From the NCBI RefSeq assembly GCF_024708915.1, contig NZ_JANJXQ010000191.1, forward strand, positions 1 through 10,004: a stretch of 10,004 nucleotides of DNA, read 5' to 3'. How positions within the stretch are numbered: position 1 is the stretch's first letter; each line of letters starts with the position of its first letter. Origin of the DNA: Thiobacillus sp. (GTDB lineage: Bacteria; Pseudomonadota; Gammaproteobacteria; Burkholderiales; Thiobacillaceae). Shown piece by piece: positions 1 to 5,922 of this stretch. The position numbers were made by a program, and so were the translations under genes. The notes beneath the pieces were generated by a model, which saw only the letters and a list, made by a program, of their open reading frames with translations, was not told where the DNA came from and did no database searches.

Positions 1-734
1 CCGCGCAGCTCGGCCAGGGTCTGCGCGATGCGCGGCAATTCCCCCGGCGCGTTGCGGCCGCGGCCGATCCATACCGGCGGGATGTCGGGGCTGTCGGTTT
101 CCAGCACGATGGCGTCGAGCGGCAGGTCGACCGCCAGCCGCCGCAGATTGTTGGCGCGCGGCCAGGTGAAGGCGCCGCCGAAGCCGAGCTTGAACCCCAG
201 CTTGATGAAGGCGTCCGCCTGCTGCGGGCTGCCGTTGAAAGCGTGGGCGATGCCGCCGCGCACACGGATTCTGCGCAGGTGTTTCAATAATTGATCGTTG
301 GCCTTGCGGCAGTGCAGCAGCACCGGCAGGTCGTATTCCTGCGCGATCTTCAACTGCTCGACGTAGAAAAATTCCTGGGTGGCGTAGTCGAGATCGCGGA
401 CGAACAAATCGAGCCCGATTTCGCCCACCGCCGCCGGCCGCTGCGCCGCGATCTGCGCGCGCAGGTCGGCGAGGTGCGCGGCGCGGTGCACGTGGAGATA
501 CATCGGGTGCAGCCCCCACGCCGGCAGGCAGCCCGGATAGCGTGCGCAGGCGGCGGCGACCGCGGCAAAGTTGTCGCGGCTGATGGCGGGAACGATCTGG
601 ATGGCCACCCCGGCGGCAACGGCGCGCGCGTACTCGGCGTCGCGGTCGGCATCGAACTCGGCGGCGTCGAGATGGCAGTGGGTGTCGATAAAAAACGGCG
701 CCTTTGAAGACGCCGTTTCGCTTGCCAATGACAT
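1..734 (-). CDS. TatD-family metal-dependent hydrolase, YjjV-like (3' end outside window)
   Basis: Putative Mg2+/metal-dependent phosphohydrolase or DNase with a TIM-barrel amidohydrolase fold, expected in the cytoplasm. The 244 visible residues carry the family motifs in order: IDTHCHLD (16-23), GLHP (74-77), EIGLD (105-109), LLHCRKA (139-145), HAFNGS (164-169) and LETDSPD (211-217). The expected metal ligands are all present: H19, H21, E105, H141, H164 and D214. The EIGLDLF and LETDSPDIP wording is closer to E. coli YjjV than to TatD itself; that is from memory of the family. About 15-20 C-terminal residues should lie beyond the window edge. The ATG at 734 is the only in-frame ATG before the catalytic motif, and a TTG at 728 is the only alternative I see. 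It gives a 15-residue leader before IDTH, longer than usual for the family, and lacks a clear Shine-Dalgarno. The gene begins 6 nt after the yccA stop in the same frame, and its first codons overlap a terminator-like hairpin. Family call is firm; exact substrate is unknown. Confidence 0.93.
   Translation of the reverse strand, partial: MSLASETASSKAPFFIDTHCHLDAAEFDADRDAEYARAVAAGVAIQIVPAISRDNFAAVAAACARYPGCLPAWGLHPMYLHVHRAAHLADLRAQIAAQRPAAVGEIGLDLFVRDLDYATQEFFYVEQLKIAQEYDLPVLLHCRKANDQLLKHLRRIRVRGGIAHAFNGSPQQADAFIKLGFKLGFGGAFTWPRANNLRRLAVDLPLDAIVLETDSPDIPPVWIGRGRNAPGELPRIAQTLAELR
690..717 (-). terminator. Intrinsic terminator of yccA, inside the TatD-gene 5' coding region
   Basis: Read on the minus strand, the arm AACGGCGTCTT is followed by AAGGCGCCGTT. 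The stem is 10-11 bp with a single G-U wobble and a very short loop, and the T residues that follow run to six (complement of 690-695). It lies about 25 nt past the yccA stop, which is the normal place for a rho-independent terminator. It also overlaps codons of the predicted TatD leader (roughly residues 7-15). Confidence 0.8.
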
Positions 735-740
735 CGACGA

Positions 741-1406
741 TCAGTCGTTGCTGGCGAAGCCCAGCAGATGCAGCAGGCTGGTGAACAGGTTGAAGATCGA
801 CACGAACAGGGTGACGGTGGCCATGATGTAGTTGGTTTCGCCGCCGTGGATGATGTTGCTGGTCTCGTACAGGATGAGGCCGGACATCAGCAGCACGAAC
901 ATCGCGGAGACCGCCAGCGACAGGCCGGGCATCTCGAAGAAGATGGCGCCCAGACCGGCGAGGAAGGCCACCAGGATGCCGACCACGAGGAAGCCGCCCA
1001 TGAAGCTGAAGTCCTTGCGGGTGGTCATCACGTAGGCCGACAGGCCGAGGAAGATCGCTGCGGTGCCGCCCATCGCCATCATCACCACCTGGCTGCCGTT
1101 CGGCAGCGCGAGATAGGCGTTGAGGATCGGCCCGAGGGTGTAGCCCATGAAGCCGGTCAGCGCGAACACGAAGGCGATGCCGAGGCCGCTGTCGCGGAAC
1201 TTGGTGGTGAGGAACAGCAGGCCGAAGTAGCCGACCAGGGTGATGATGAGGCCGGGGTGCGGCAGGTTCAGCGCCATCGACAGGCCGGCGGTGAGCGCGG
1301 AAAACGCCAGCGTCATCGACAGCAGCATGTAGGTATTCCTGACGACCTTGTTGGTCGACGAGACGGCAGACTGGCTGCGGCCCAGGGTGGTGACTTGCGG
1401 GTTCAT
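741..1406 (-). CDS. yccA: Bax inhibitor-1/YccA family membrane protein
   Basis: Inner-membrane protein of the BI-1/TMBIM family. In E. coli, YccA is a substrate and modulator of the FtsH protease and interacts with the HflKC complex. At 221 residues the length matches YccA (about 219). A polar N-terminal tail (1-22) precedes about seven hydrophobic helices between residues 23 and 216. Family landmarks include GFMGYTLGP (85-93), LILYETSNI (177-185), the GGETNYIMAT loop (188-197) and FNLFTSLL (205-212). The two aspartates that form the pH sensor in Bacillus YetJ appear here as E181 and S203 by my alignment, so YetJ-like pH-gated calcium leak should not be assumed. The start is supported by AGAGGAG seven nt before the ATG. 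The gene lies downstream of the slipin gene on the same strand, but 346 bp away, so it probably has its own promoter. It ends in a strong intrinsic terminator. Confidence 0.95.
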   Translation of the reverse strand: MNPQVTTLGRSQSAVSSTNKVVRNTYMLLSMTLAFSALTAGLSMALNLPHPGLIITLVGYFGLLFLTTKFRDSGLGIAFVFALTGFMGYTLGPILNAYLALPNGSQVVMMAMGGTAAIFLGLSAYVMTTRKDFSFMGGFLVVGILVAFLAGLGAIFFEMPGLSLAVSAMFVLLMSGLILYETSNIIHGGETNYIMATVTLFVSIFNLFTSLLHLLGFASND

Positions 1407-1425
1407 TTAAGCTCCTCTAATGAAT
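1400..1425 (-). promoter_or_regulatory. Shine-Dalgarno and start of yccA
   Basis: The minus strand reads AGAGGAG, seven nt of spacer, then ATG at 1406. This is one of the clearest ribosome binding sites in the window and fixes the yccA start. I could not find a convincing -35/-10 pair upstream. Confidence 0.75.
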
Positions 1426-1470
1426 GGCAGAACAGTGTCCCTGTACAGAGTGGTTTCGCGCGGCACAGGT

Positions 1471-1488
1471 TCCCGAATGCGTTCGGGA
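1471..1488. other. Perfect 7-bp palindromic hairpin in the yccA leader
   Basis: TCCCGAA and TTCGGGA flank a TGCG tetraloop, an exact inverted repeat 65-82 nt upstream of the yccA ATG. It could be a leader-RNA hairpin or a dyad operator for a dimeric regulator. No T tract follows on the minus strand, so it is not a terminator for the slipin transcript. Confidence 0.5.
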
Positions 1489-1510
1489 TCAAGGGGGAGG
1501 ATACCGTGAT

Positions 1511-1541
1511 GCGGGCCGGCGTGCCACCCGCACCTTGCGGG
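1511..1541. other. Competing GC-rich stems in the yccA upstream region
   Basis: Three blocks are mutually complementary: GCGGG (1511-1515), CCCGCA (1527-1532) and TGCGGG (1536-1541). The middle block can pair with either neighbour but not both, so two exclusive hairpins are possible in RNA. A GCCGGC palindrome lies between the first two. No known riboswitch or leader family is recognised. Confidence 0.4.
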
Positions 1542-1548
1542 CGCTGTG

Positions 1549-1743
1549 GTTTTATTGATTCGGCCAGATGAAGTTTGAAGTGGCATCAAGGTTCAGCTTG
1601 CCCGGATTGTGTGTGGGAGCGAAGGAGGCCGAATCAATAACCATTAAAACCAGCGTTCTATTGAGACGGGCCAGCGAACCGTTCAAAGCAGGATGCCGCG
1701 AGAAATACCGTGCGGGTTCAAACATCGTCGGGCCGGATCAATA
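1549..1743. repeat. Cluster of a ~13-bp motif in alternating orientation (two ~86-bp units)
   Basis: Most of the gap between the slipin gene and yccA (1407-1752) has no credible gene. It contains the motif TATTGATTCGGCC at 1553-1565, its inverted form GGCCGAATCAATA at 1627-1639, a degenerate forward copy TATTGAGACGGGCC at 1659-1672, and an inverted GGCCGGATCAATA at 1731-1743. The first pair is a perfect 14-bp inverted repeat (1552-1565 with 1627-1640) spaced by 61 nt. The second, imperfect pair is spaced by 58 nt, giving two units of 87 and 85 bp. GTTTTA (1549-1554) and TAAAAC (1645-1650) extend the first pair outward after a short insertion. The last inverted copy begins about 10 nt after the slipin stop. 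This resembles a palindromic intergenic or non-autonomous mobile repeat, but I cannot assign a named family. Confidence 0.6.
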
Positions 1744-1752
1744 GGGGGGCGG

Positions 1753-2511
1753 TCATTCGCCAGACTTCCGGTCGCGCATCAGCAGATTCATCAGTTCGCC
1801 CGGCATCGGGAAGACGATGGTGTTGGACTTGTCGCCGGCGATGTTGGAGAGCGTCTGCAGATAGCGAAGTTGCATCGCCTGCGGCTTGCCGGCGAGGATT
1901 TCGGCGGCGGCCAGCAGCTTCTCCGAGGCCTGCAGCTCGCCCTCGGCATGGATCACCTTGGCGCGCCGCTCGCGCTCGGCCTCGGCCTGCTTGGCGATGG
2001 CGCGCACCATCGACTCGTCGATGTCGACGTGCTTGATCTCGACGTTGGACACCTTGATGCCCCAGGCGTCGGTCTGCGCGTCCAGCAACTGCTGCAGATC
2101 CTGGTTGAGGCGCTCGCGTTCGGCCAGCATCTCGTCGAGCTCGTGCTTGCCCAGTACCGCACGCAGCGTGGTCTGCGCCAGCTGGCTGGTGGCATTGAGG
2201 AAATCCTCCACCTGCAGGATGGCCTTGGCCGGGTCGATGACGCGGAAATACACCACCGCGTTGACCTTGACCGAGACGTTGTCGCGCGAGATCACATCCT
2301 GGCTGGGCACGTCGAACACCATGGTGCGCAGGTCGACGCGCACCATCTGCTGGATGCCGGGGATGATGATCACCAGCCCCGGACCCTTCACCTTCCAGAA
2401 GCGGCCGAGCAGGAACACCACGCCGCGTTCGTACTCGCGCAGGATGCGCAGGCTGGAGGCCAGCAGCGCGATGATGAACAGCGCAAGGGTCAAACCGCCG
2501 AATTCGAACAT
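1753..2511 (-). CDS. Slipin (stomatin-like SPFH/band 7 protein)
   Basis: Membrane-anchored scaffold of the SPFH family, expected to oligomerise at the inner membrane and to work with the NfeD protease encoded just upstream. The 252-residue protein has one N-terminal hydrophobic segment (about 5-20), then [13 protein letters not shown] (25-37), the classic band-7 entry. The SPFH domain runs to about residue 190, with [15 protein letters not shown] (65-79) and [10 protein letters not shown] (82-91). An Ala/Glu-rich coiled coil follows (about 172-208), and the C-terminus has the slipin motif [11 protein letters not shown] (230-240). Length and layout match p-stomatins. Start choice: ATGs occur at 2517 and 2511. 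AAGGAG lies 7 nt before the 2511 ATG but only 1 nt before the 2517 ATG, so I prefer 2511. The 2517 start would add two residues and overlap the nfeD stop by 4 nt (ATGA). The gene is co-transcribed with nfeD. Confidence 0.94.
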   Translation of the reverse strand: MFEFGGLTLALFIIALLASSLRILREYERGVVFLLGRFWKVKGPGLVIIIPGIQQMVRVDLRTMVFDVPSQDVISRDNVSVKVNAVVYFRVIDPAKAILQVEDFLNATSQLAQTTLRAVLGKHELDEMLAERERLNQDLQQLLDAQTDAWGIKVSNVEIKHVDIDESMVRAIAKQAEAERERRAKVIHAEGELQASEKLLAAAEILAGKPQAMQLRYLQTLSNIAGDKSNTIVFPMPGELMNLLMRDRKSGE

Positions 2512-2513
2512 GA

Positions 2514-3884
2514 TCATTCTCCTTGCCAGGGTTCCACGTCGAGTACCAGGTCGTGCCGGGCGCGCACCCGGACCGGGGTGCCGCGCTGGATCGGCACGCC
2601 GCTGCGTACGCGCCAGAGTTCGCCATGCACGCGCGCCCAGCCTTCGCGTTCGATGTCTTCCAGGGCTTCGCCGCTGGCGCCGAGCATCTCTTCGGCACCG
2701 GTCACCACCGGCCGGTGGCGCGCGCGCAGCGCCATGCCGGCGACGAAAAAGCTGAACAGTGCGCTGACGGCGGCGACCGGGACGATCAAGGTCCAGGGCA
2801 GGCCGTAGCCGGGCAGGTCGGTGTCGATCAGCATCACCGAGCCGATGACGAACGCAATGAGTCCGCCCAGGCCGAGCGCGCCGAAGCTGGGCACGAAGGC
2901 TTCCGCGGTCATCAGGGCGATACCCAGCAGCATCAGCGCCAGCCCGGCGTAACTGATCGGCAGGACCTGCAATGCAAACAGCGCCAGCAGCAGGCAGATG
3001 CCGCCGACCACGCCGGGAAGCAGCATGCCCGGGTTGGCAAACTCGTAGAGCAGGCCATAGATGCCCAGCAGCATCAGGATGTAGGCGATGCCGGGATCGC
3101 CGATCACCGCCAGCAGACGGCTGCGCCAGTCGGGCTGGATACGTTCGACGACGGCATTCGCGGTGTCGAGGGTGACGCTCTGGCCGTCCATCTTGATGAC
3201 GCGGCCGTCCACCTGCCTCAGCAGATCGCCGAGGTCGGCCGCCATCAGGTCGATCACCTTCAATTCCAGCGCTTCGGTCGCCGGCAGGCTCACCGCCTCG
3301 CGCACCGCGCGCTCGGCCCAGTCCACGTTGCGGCCGCGCAGTTCGGCCAGCCCGCGGATGTAGGCGGCGGCGTCGTGCACCGCCTTGCGCATCCTGGGGT
3401 CGCCCGGTGCGGCATCGGCCGGCTTGGCTGCCCCAGGCTGGCTCGATCCGGGTTTGTCCGGTGCGGCCGGTTTGTCGCTGCTGCCGGGGGCGAGCTCGAC
3501 CGGCGTCGCTGCGCCCAGATTGGTCGCTGGCGCCATCGCCGCGATGTGGCTGGCATACAGGATGTAGGTGCCGGCGCTGGCAGCACGCGCGCCCTGCGGC
3601 GAGACATAGGTAGCGACCGGCACCGGCGAGGCGAGGATGGCTTTGATGATGTCGCGCATCGAGGTGTCGAGCCCGCCCGGCGTGTCCATCTCGATCACGA
3701 CCAGATGCGCCTTGTCCTCGGCGGCCTTGGCCATGCCGCGTAGCAGGTAATCGGCGCTGGCCGGGCTGATCGCGCCCTGCACCGTCAGCACCCGCACCGT
3801 CGCCGCGCTGGCCGGGACGGCCAGCGTCAGTGTCAGGCAGGCAAACAGGATGAGGCGGGACAGGAAGCGCAGCAGGTCGGCCAT
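2514..3884 (-). CDS. nfeD: NfeD family protein: membrane-bound ClpP-class serine protease
   Basis: Long-form NfeD, a membrane protease with a periplasm-facing ClpP-like domain, whose archaeal relative cleaves the C-terminus of its partner stomatin. The 456 residues start with a signal peptide (about 1-28, ending VPASAA). The protease domain follows: [11 protein letters not shown] (67-77), the ASAGTYI segment with probable nucleophile S103, and [12 protein letters not shown] (118-129). A lysine in the following [20 protein letters not shown] region (about 167) is the likely catalytic partner, by family analogy. Residues 131-163 form a Pro/Ala/Lys/Asp-rich insert between these two regions. Four or five hydrophobic helices span about 257-385, including [16 protein letters not shown] soluble OB-fold NfeD domain ends the protein (about 390-456). 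The upstream ribosome site is weak (GTGAAG). The stop at 2514 lies 2 nt before the preferred slipin start, so the pair forms an operon. Confidence 0.95.
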   Translation of the reverse strand: MADLLRFLSRLILFACLTLTLAVPASAATVRVLTVQGAISPASADYLLRGMAKAAEDKAHLVVIEMDTPGGLDTSMRDIIKAILASPVPVATYVSPQGARAASAGTYILYASHIAAMAPATNLGAATPVELAPGSSDKPAAPDKPGSSQPGAAKPADAAPGDPRMRKAVHDAAAYIRGLAELRGRNVDWAERAVREAVSLPATEALELKVIDLMAADLGDLLRQVDGRVIKMDGQSVTLDTANAVVERIQPDWRSRLLAVIGDPGIAYILMLLGIYGLLYEFANPGMLLPGVVGGICLLLALFALQVLPISYAGLALMLLGIALMTAEAFVPSFGALGLGGLIAFVIGSVMLIDTDLPGYGLPWTLIVPVAAVSALFSFFVAGMALRARHRPVVTGAEEMLGASGEALEDIEREGWARVHGELWRVRSGVPIQRGTPVRVRARHDLVLDVEPWQGE

Positions 3885-3943
3885 GGCTTCACTTTAGACC
3901 GAAAAAATGATCCTGCCGCGGGTGCGAAACTTGAAAAGGCTTG

Positions 3944-4019
3944 TCCGCGAAGGACGCGAAGGCAGACGAAGCCCCCCGGCAAAGGGTTTTTCTTCGTCTG
4001 CCTTCGCGTCCTTCGCGGA
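3944..4019. repeat. Perfect 28-bp inverted repeat with 20-nt loop
   Basis: Positions 3944-3971 are exactly the reverse complement of 3992-4019, separated by 20 nt. The arms are built from near-repeats of GCGAAGGAC/GCGAAGGCA. The structure begins about 30 nt after the OmpA-like stop and ends about 60 nt before the nfeD start. Transcribed RNA would form a very stable hairpin. Only a short discontinuous T stretch (CCTTTTC) follows on the minus strand, so it is not a canonical intrinsic terminator. It could still stop or process the upstream transcript. From memory, similar GCGAAGGACGCGAAG elements are scattered between genes in many proteobacteria, so it is probably a dispersed repeat. Confidence 0.9.
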
Positions 4020-4048
4020 AGAAAAGGATTTTTGGTGGCTGGCGTCGC

Positions 4049-4726
4049 TTAGTTCGCGAGCACCGGCAGGATCCACAACTCGACCCGGCGGTTGAGCGTG
4101 CGTCCGGCTTCGGTGCCGTTGTCGGCACGCGGTTCGGTTTCCCCCTTGCCGTAGGATTCAAGACGCAGCGGGTTGACGTTCTGGCCGGCGAAGTAATCCA
4201 GCACCGACTGTGCGCGCTTCTCCGACAGGGTCTGGTTGTAGGCGTCCGTTCCGACGCTGTCGGTGTGGCCGATCACGGTCACCGTGGTTTTGCCATACTG
4301 GTTCAGTACCCGGGCGATCTTGTTCAGCGTGGGCGTATAACCCGGTTTCAGTACTGCGGAATTGGTATCGAATCCCGTACTGGAGGTCATGCTGACCAGC
4401 ACGGCATTGTCGCTGGCGCGCTTCTCGACGCTGACTTCGCCGCGCTGGATCTCCGGCTGCAACTGCTTCATCAGGTCCTGTGCCTGTTTGTCCATGTAAT
4501 AGCCCACGCCGGCGCCGGTCAAGCCGCCGCCGACCGCGCCGATCAGCGCGCCCTTGCCACGGTTCTTGTGGTTGATGATCGCGCCCAGCGCAGCGCCGCT
4601 CGCGGTGCCGATGATCGCGCCCTTTTGGGTCTTGCTCAGGTCACGGCGGTCGCCGAGGTCGTTGGTTGCACAGGCGGAGAGCAGAAAGGCGGCAGACAGC
4701 GGCAGGGCAATGAGGTGTTTACGCAT
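4049..4726 (-). CDS. OmpA-domain outer-membrane lipoprotein, YiaD-like
   Basis: Predicted outer-membrane lipoprotein that binds peptidoglycan. Its 225 residues open with a lipoprotein signal ending in the lipobox LSAC, with C19 as the lipidated cysteine. The next residue is Ala, so outer-membrane sorting is expected. A glycine-zipper segment (about 36-77: GAIIGTASGAALGAI, then GALIGAVGGGLTGAGVGYYMD) precedes the OmpA C-terminal domain (about 105-220). That domain shows GHTDSVGTDAYN (153-164), LSEKRAQSV (167-175), SYGKGETEP and LNRRVEL (211-217). D156 and R171, 15 residues apart, match the diaminopimelate-binding pair known in OmpA domains. The order and length resemble E. coli YiaD (219 residues). 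An upstream in-frame ATG at 4801 would add 25 residues ahead of an ideal signal peptide. The 4726 ATG is preferred because AAAGGA lies 5 nt before it. Confidence 0.92.
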   Translation of the reverse strand: MRKHLIALPLSAAFLLSACATNDLGDRRDLSKTQKGAIIGTASGAALGAIINHKNRGKGALIGAVGGGLTGAGVGYYMDKQAQDLMKQLQPEIQRGEVSVEKRASDNAVLVSMTSSTGFDTNSAVLKPGYTPTLNKIARVLNQYGKTTVTVIGHTDSVGTDAYNQTLSEKRAQSVLDYFAGQNVNPLRLESYGKGETEPRADNGTEAGRTLNRRVELWILPVLAN

Positions 4727-4822
4727 GGTGGTCCTTTGGTTGGGTGGATCAAATTGTGAAATGAACTGCGGTCGTGCAATCGAGGGTTTGAGTGCTTTCA
4801 ACCCGAAGGTTCCGGGCCGATT

Positions 4823-5158
4823 TTAGGTCGGGTCCGTCGGAGTGTCGACTTCCTGTGCTGGCATCGGCGCGAGCGATTTCACCTGGATATGCAGTGCCGC
4901 CTTGGCCAGCAGGTGCGCGGAGACGGGCGCGGTCATGAACAGGAACAGGGTCACCAGCACTTCGTGCAGGCTCAGGTCGCCGTCGGCGCTGGAATGGATA
5001 GCCGAGGCGATCAACAGACAGCCCACACCCAGCGTGGTGGCCTTGGTGGGGCCGTGCAGGCGGGTGTAGAAGTCGCGCAGGCGGGCGAGGCCGAGTGAGC
5101 CGACGAAGGTGAAGATCGCGCCGGTGAGGATGAGGACGGACAGCAGGATGTCGAGCAT
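4823..5158 (-). CDS. mnhG: Monovalent cation/H+ antiporter subunit G (Mrp/Mnh/Pha)
   Basis: Small integral-membrane subunit of the Mrp antiporter, needed for assembly and activity of the complex. The 111 residues have three hydrophobic segments (about 4-24, 40-56 and 64-85). The family signature GSLGLARLRDFYTRLHGPTKATTLG (19-43) is intact, including the RLHGPTK core. A short hydrophilic Pro-rich tail (about 95-111) follows. AAGGA lies 6 nt upstream of the ATG. It is the last gene of the antiporter operon, 9 nt after subunit F. No strong terminator follows. The 96-bp gap to the OmpA-like gene holds only a weak short hairpin. Confidence 0.95.
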   Translation of the reverse strand: MLDILLSVLILTGAIFTFVGSLGLARLRDFYTRLHGPTKATTLGVGCLLIASAIHSSADGDLSLHEVLVTLFLFMTAPVSAHLLAKAALHIQVKSLAPMPAQEVDTPTDPT

Positions 5159-5167
5159 GGCGTGTCC

Positions 5168-5437
5168 TTATTCGATGATGTCGCCGCGCAACAGGTATTT
5201 GCACAGCGCGACGGTGCCGACGAAGCCCATCATCGCGATTAGTAGCGCGGCTTCGAAATAGATCGGGTTGCCGAGGTCGATGCCGAGCAGCACCAGCAGT
5301 GCGACGGTGTTCACGTACAGCGTGTCGAGGCCGAGGATGCGGTCGGGCGCGTCGGGGCCGACGATCAGCCGGAAAAAACTGAACAGGAAGGCGAATGCGA
5401 TCAGCGCGTAGGCGATCGGGATGACGGTATTCAGCAT
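5168..5437 (-). CDS. mnhF: Monovalent cation/H+ antiporter subunit F (Mrp/Mnh/Pha)
   Basis: Three-helix membrane subunit of the Mrp complex. The 89-residue length is normal. The diagnostic segment GPDAPDRILGLDTL (27-40) joins helix 1 (about 5-25) to helix 2 (about 42-53), followed by DLGNPIYFEAALLIAMMGFVGT and a third helix. The open frame continues upstream of this start, but the family begins at this Met, and the upstream part is a shadow of subunit E. The start overlaps the last 7 nt of subunit E with no strong ribosome site of its own, so translational coupling is likely. Confidence 0.95.
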   Translation of the reverse strand: MLNTVIPIAYALIAFAFLFSFFRLIVGPDAPDRILGLDTLYVNTVALLVLLGIDLGNPIYFEAALLIAMMGFVGTVALCKYLLRGDIIE

Positions 5438-5922
5438 GATTCGAAAATCGCCTTCAGCGGCGCCTCGTAACGGTGCTTGATTTCCTTCACCATCGCCGCC
5501 GCGTCCCCGGTGTCGAGGCTGTGGACGGTGAGGGTGCGGCGGTCCTCGCTCAGCAGTGCCGACACGGTGCCGGGCGTGAGCGAAATGGTGTTGGCCAGCA
5601 GGCTGATCGCAAGATCGCTCGTCAGTTCCAGCGGCACGACGATGAAGGCCGGGCGCAGGCTGGACGGGCGGCCGAGGATCAGCCGCGCCACGCGGAAACT
5701 GCCGGCCACGATGTCGTACATGACCACGGCGAGATAGCGCAGCAGCATCGGGACATTGCGGATGCATACCGGCTGCGGCCACAGCGAGACGGTGGCGAAA
5801 GGAATCAGCCAGCCCAGCAGCAGGCCCAGCACGATGTGGCCGGCGCTGAAGGTGTTGACCAGCAGCAGCCACAGGATGGCGAGCGTCAGCGTCAGCAGCG
5901 GATGCGGCAGGATGCGCGTCAT
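5431..5922 (-). CDS. mnhE: Monovalent cation/H+ antiporter subunit E (Mrp/Mnh/Pha)
   Basis: Membrane subunit E of the Mrp antiporter, 163 residues, a usual length. Two or three hydrophobic segments fill about residues 8-42 and 58-78 (ILWLLLVNTFSAGHIVLGLLLGW and RYLAVVMYDIVAGSFRVARLIL), followed by a cytoplasmic domain. The family hallmarks VPLELTSDLAISLLANTISLTPGT (about 96-119) and LTVHSLD (129-135) are present. The start overlaps the subunit D stop as ATGA, and GGAG lies 7 nt upstream. The stop overlaps the start of subunit F by 7 nt. Confidence 0.95.
   Translation of the reverse strand: MTRILPHPLLTLTLAILWLLLVNTFSAGHIVLGLLLGWLIPFATVSLWPQPVCIRNVPMLLRYLAVVMYDIVAGSFRVARLILGRPSSLRPAFIVVPLELTSDLAISLLANTISLTPGTVSALLSEDRRTLTVHSLDTGDAAAMVKEIKHRYEAPLKAIFESC

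Noticed and set aside
768..1571. Long plus-strand open frames opposite the minus-strand genes (also 1693-2808, 2523-3743, 5961-7280)
   Set aside because: They are low-complexity, rich in Arg/Gln/His/Gly/Ala, and lie antisense to genes with clear family motifs. This is the usual product of high-GC third positions on the coding strand.
1407..1589. 60-codon minus-strand frame ending directly against the yccA ATG, as a small gene
   Set aside because: It lacks a clear ribosome site, starts at TTG or a neighbouring ATG, and its only notable part is the repeat-derived QTSSGRIN segment. I kept the repeat as a finding and did not call a gene.
1711..1744. GGTTCAAAC resembling a tRNA T-arm
   Set aside because: No acceptor, D or anticodon arms can be built around it, and it belongs to the repeat motif.
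4801..4817. Short CCCG...CGGG hairpin after mnhG as an operon terminator
   Set aside because: The stem is only 4-5 bp and no T tract follows on the minus strand.
4727..4822. Promoter for the OmpA-like gene (TTGCAC with CAATTT at 17-nt spacing on the minus strand)
   Set aside because: The -10 match is poor; a promoter is likely in this gap but I cannot place it.
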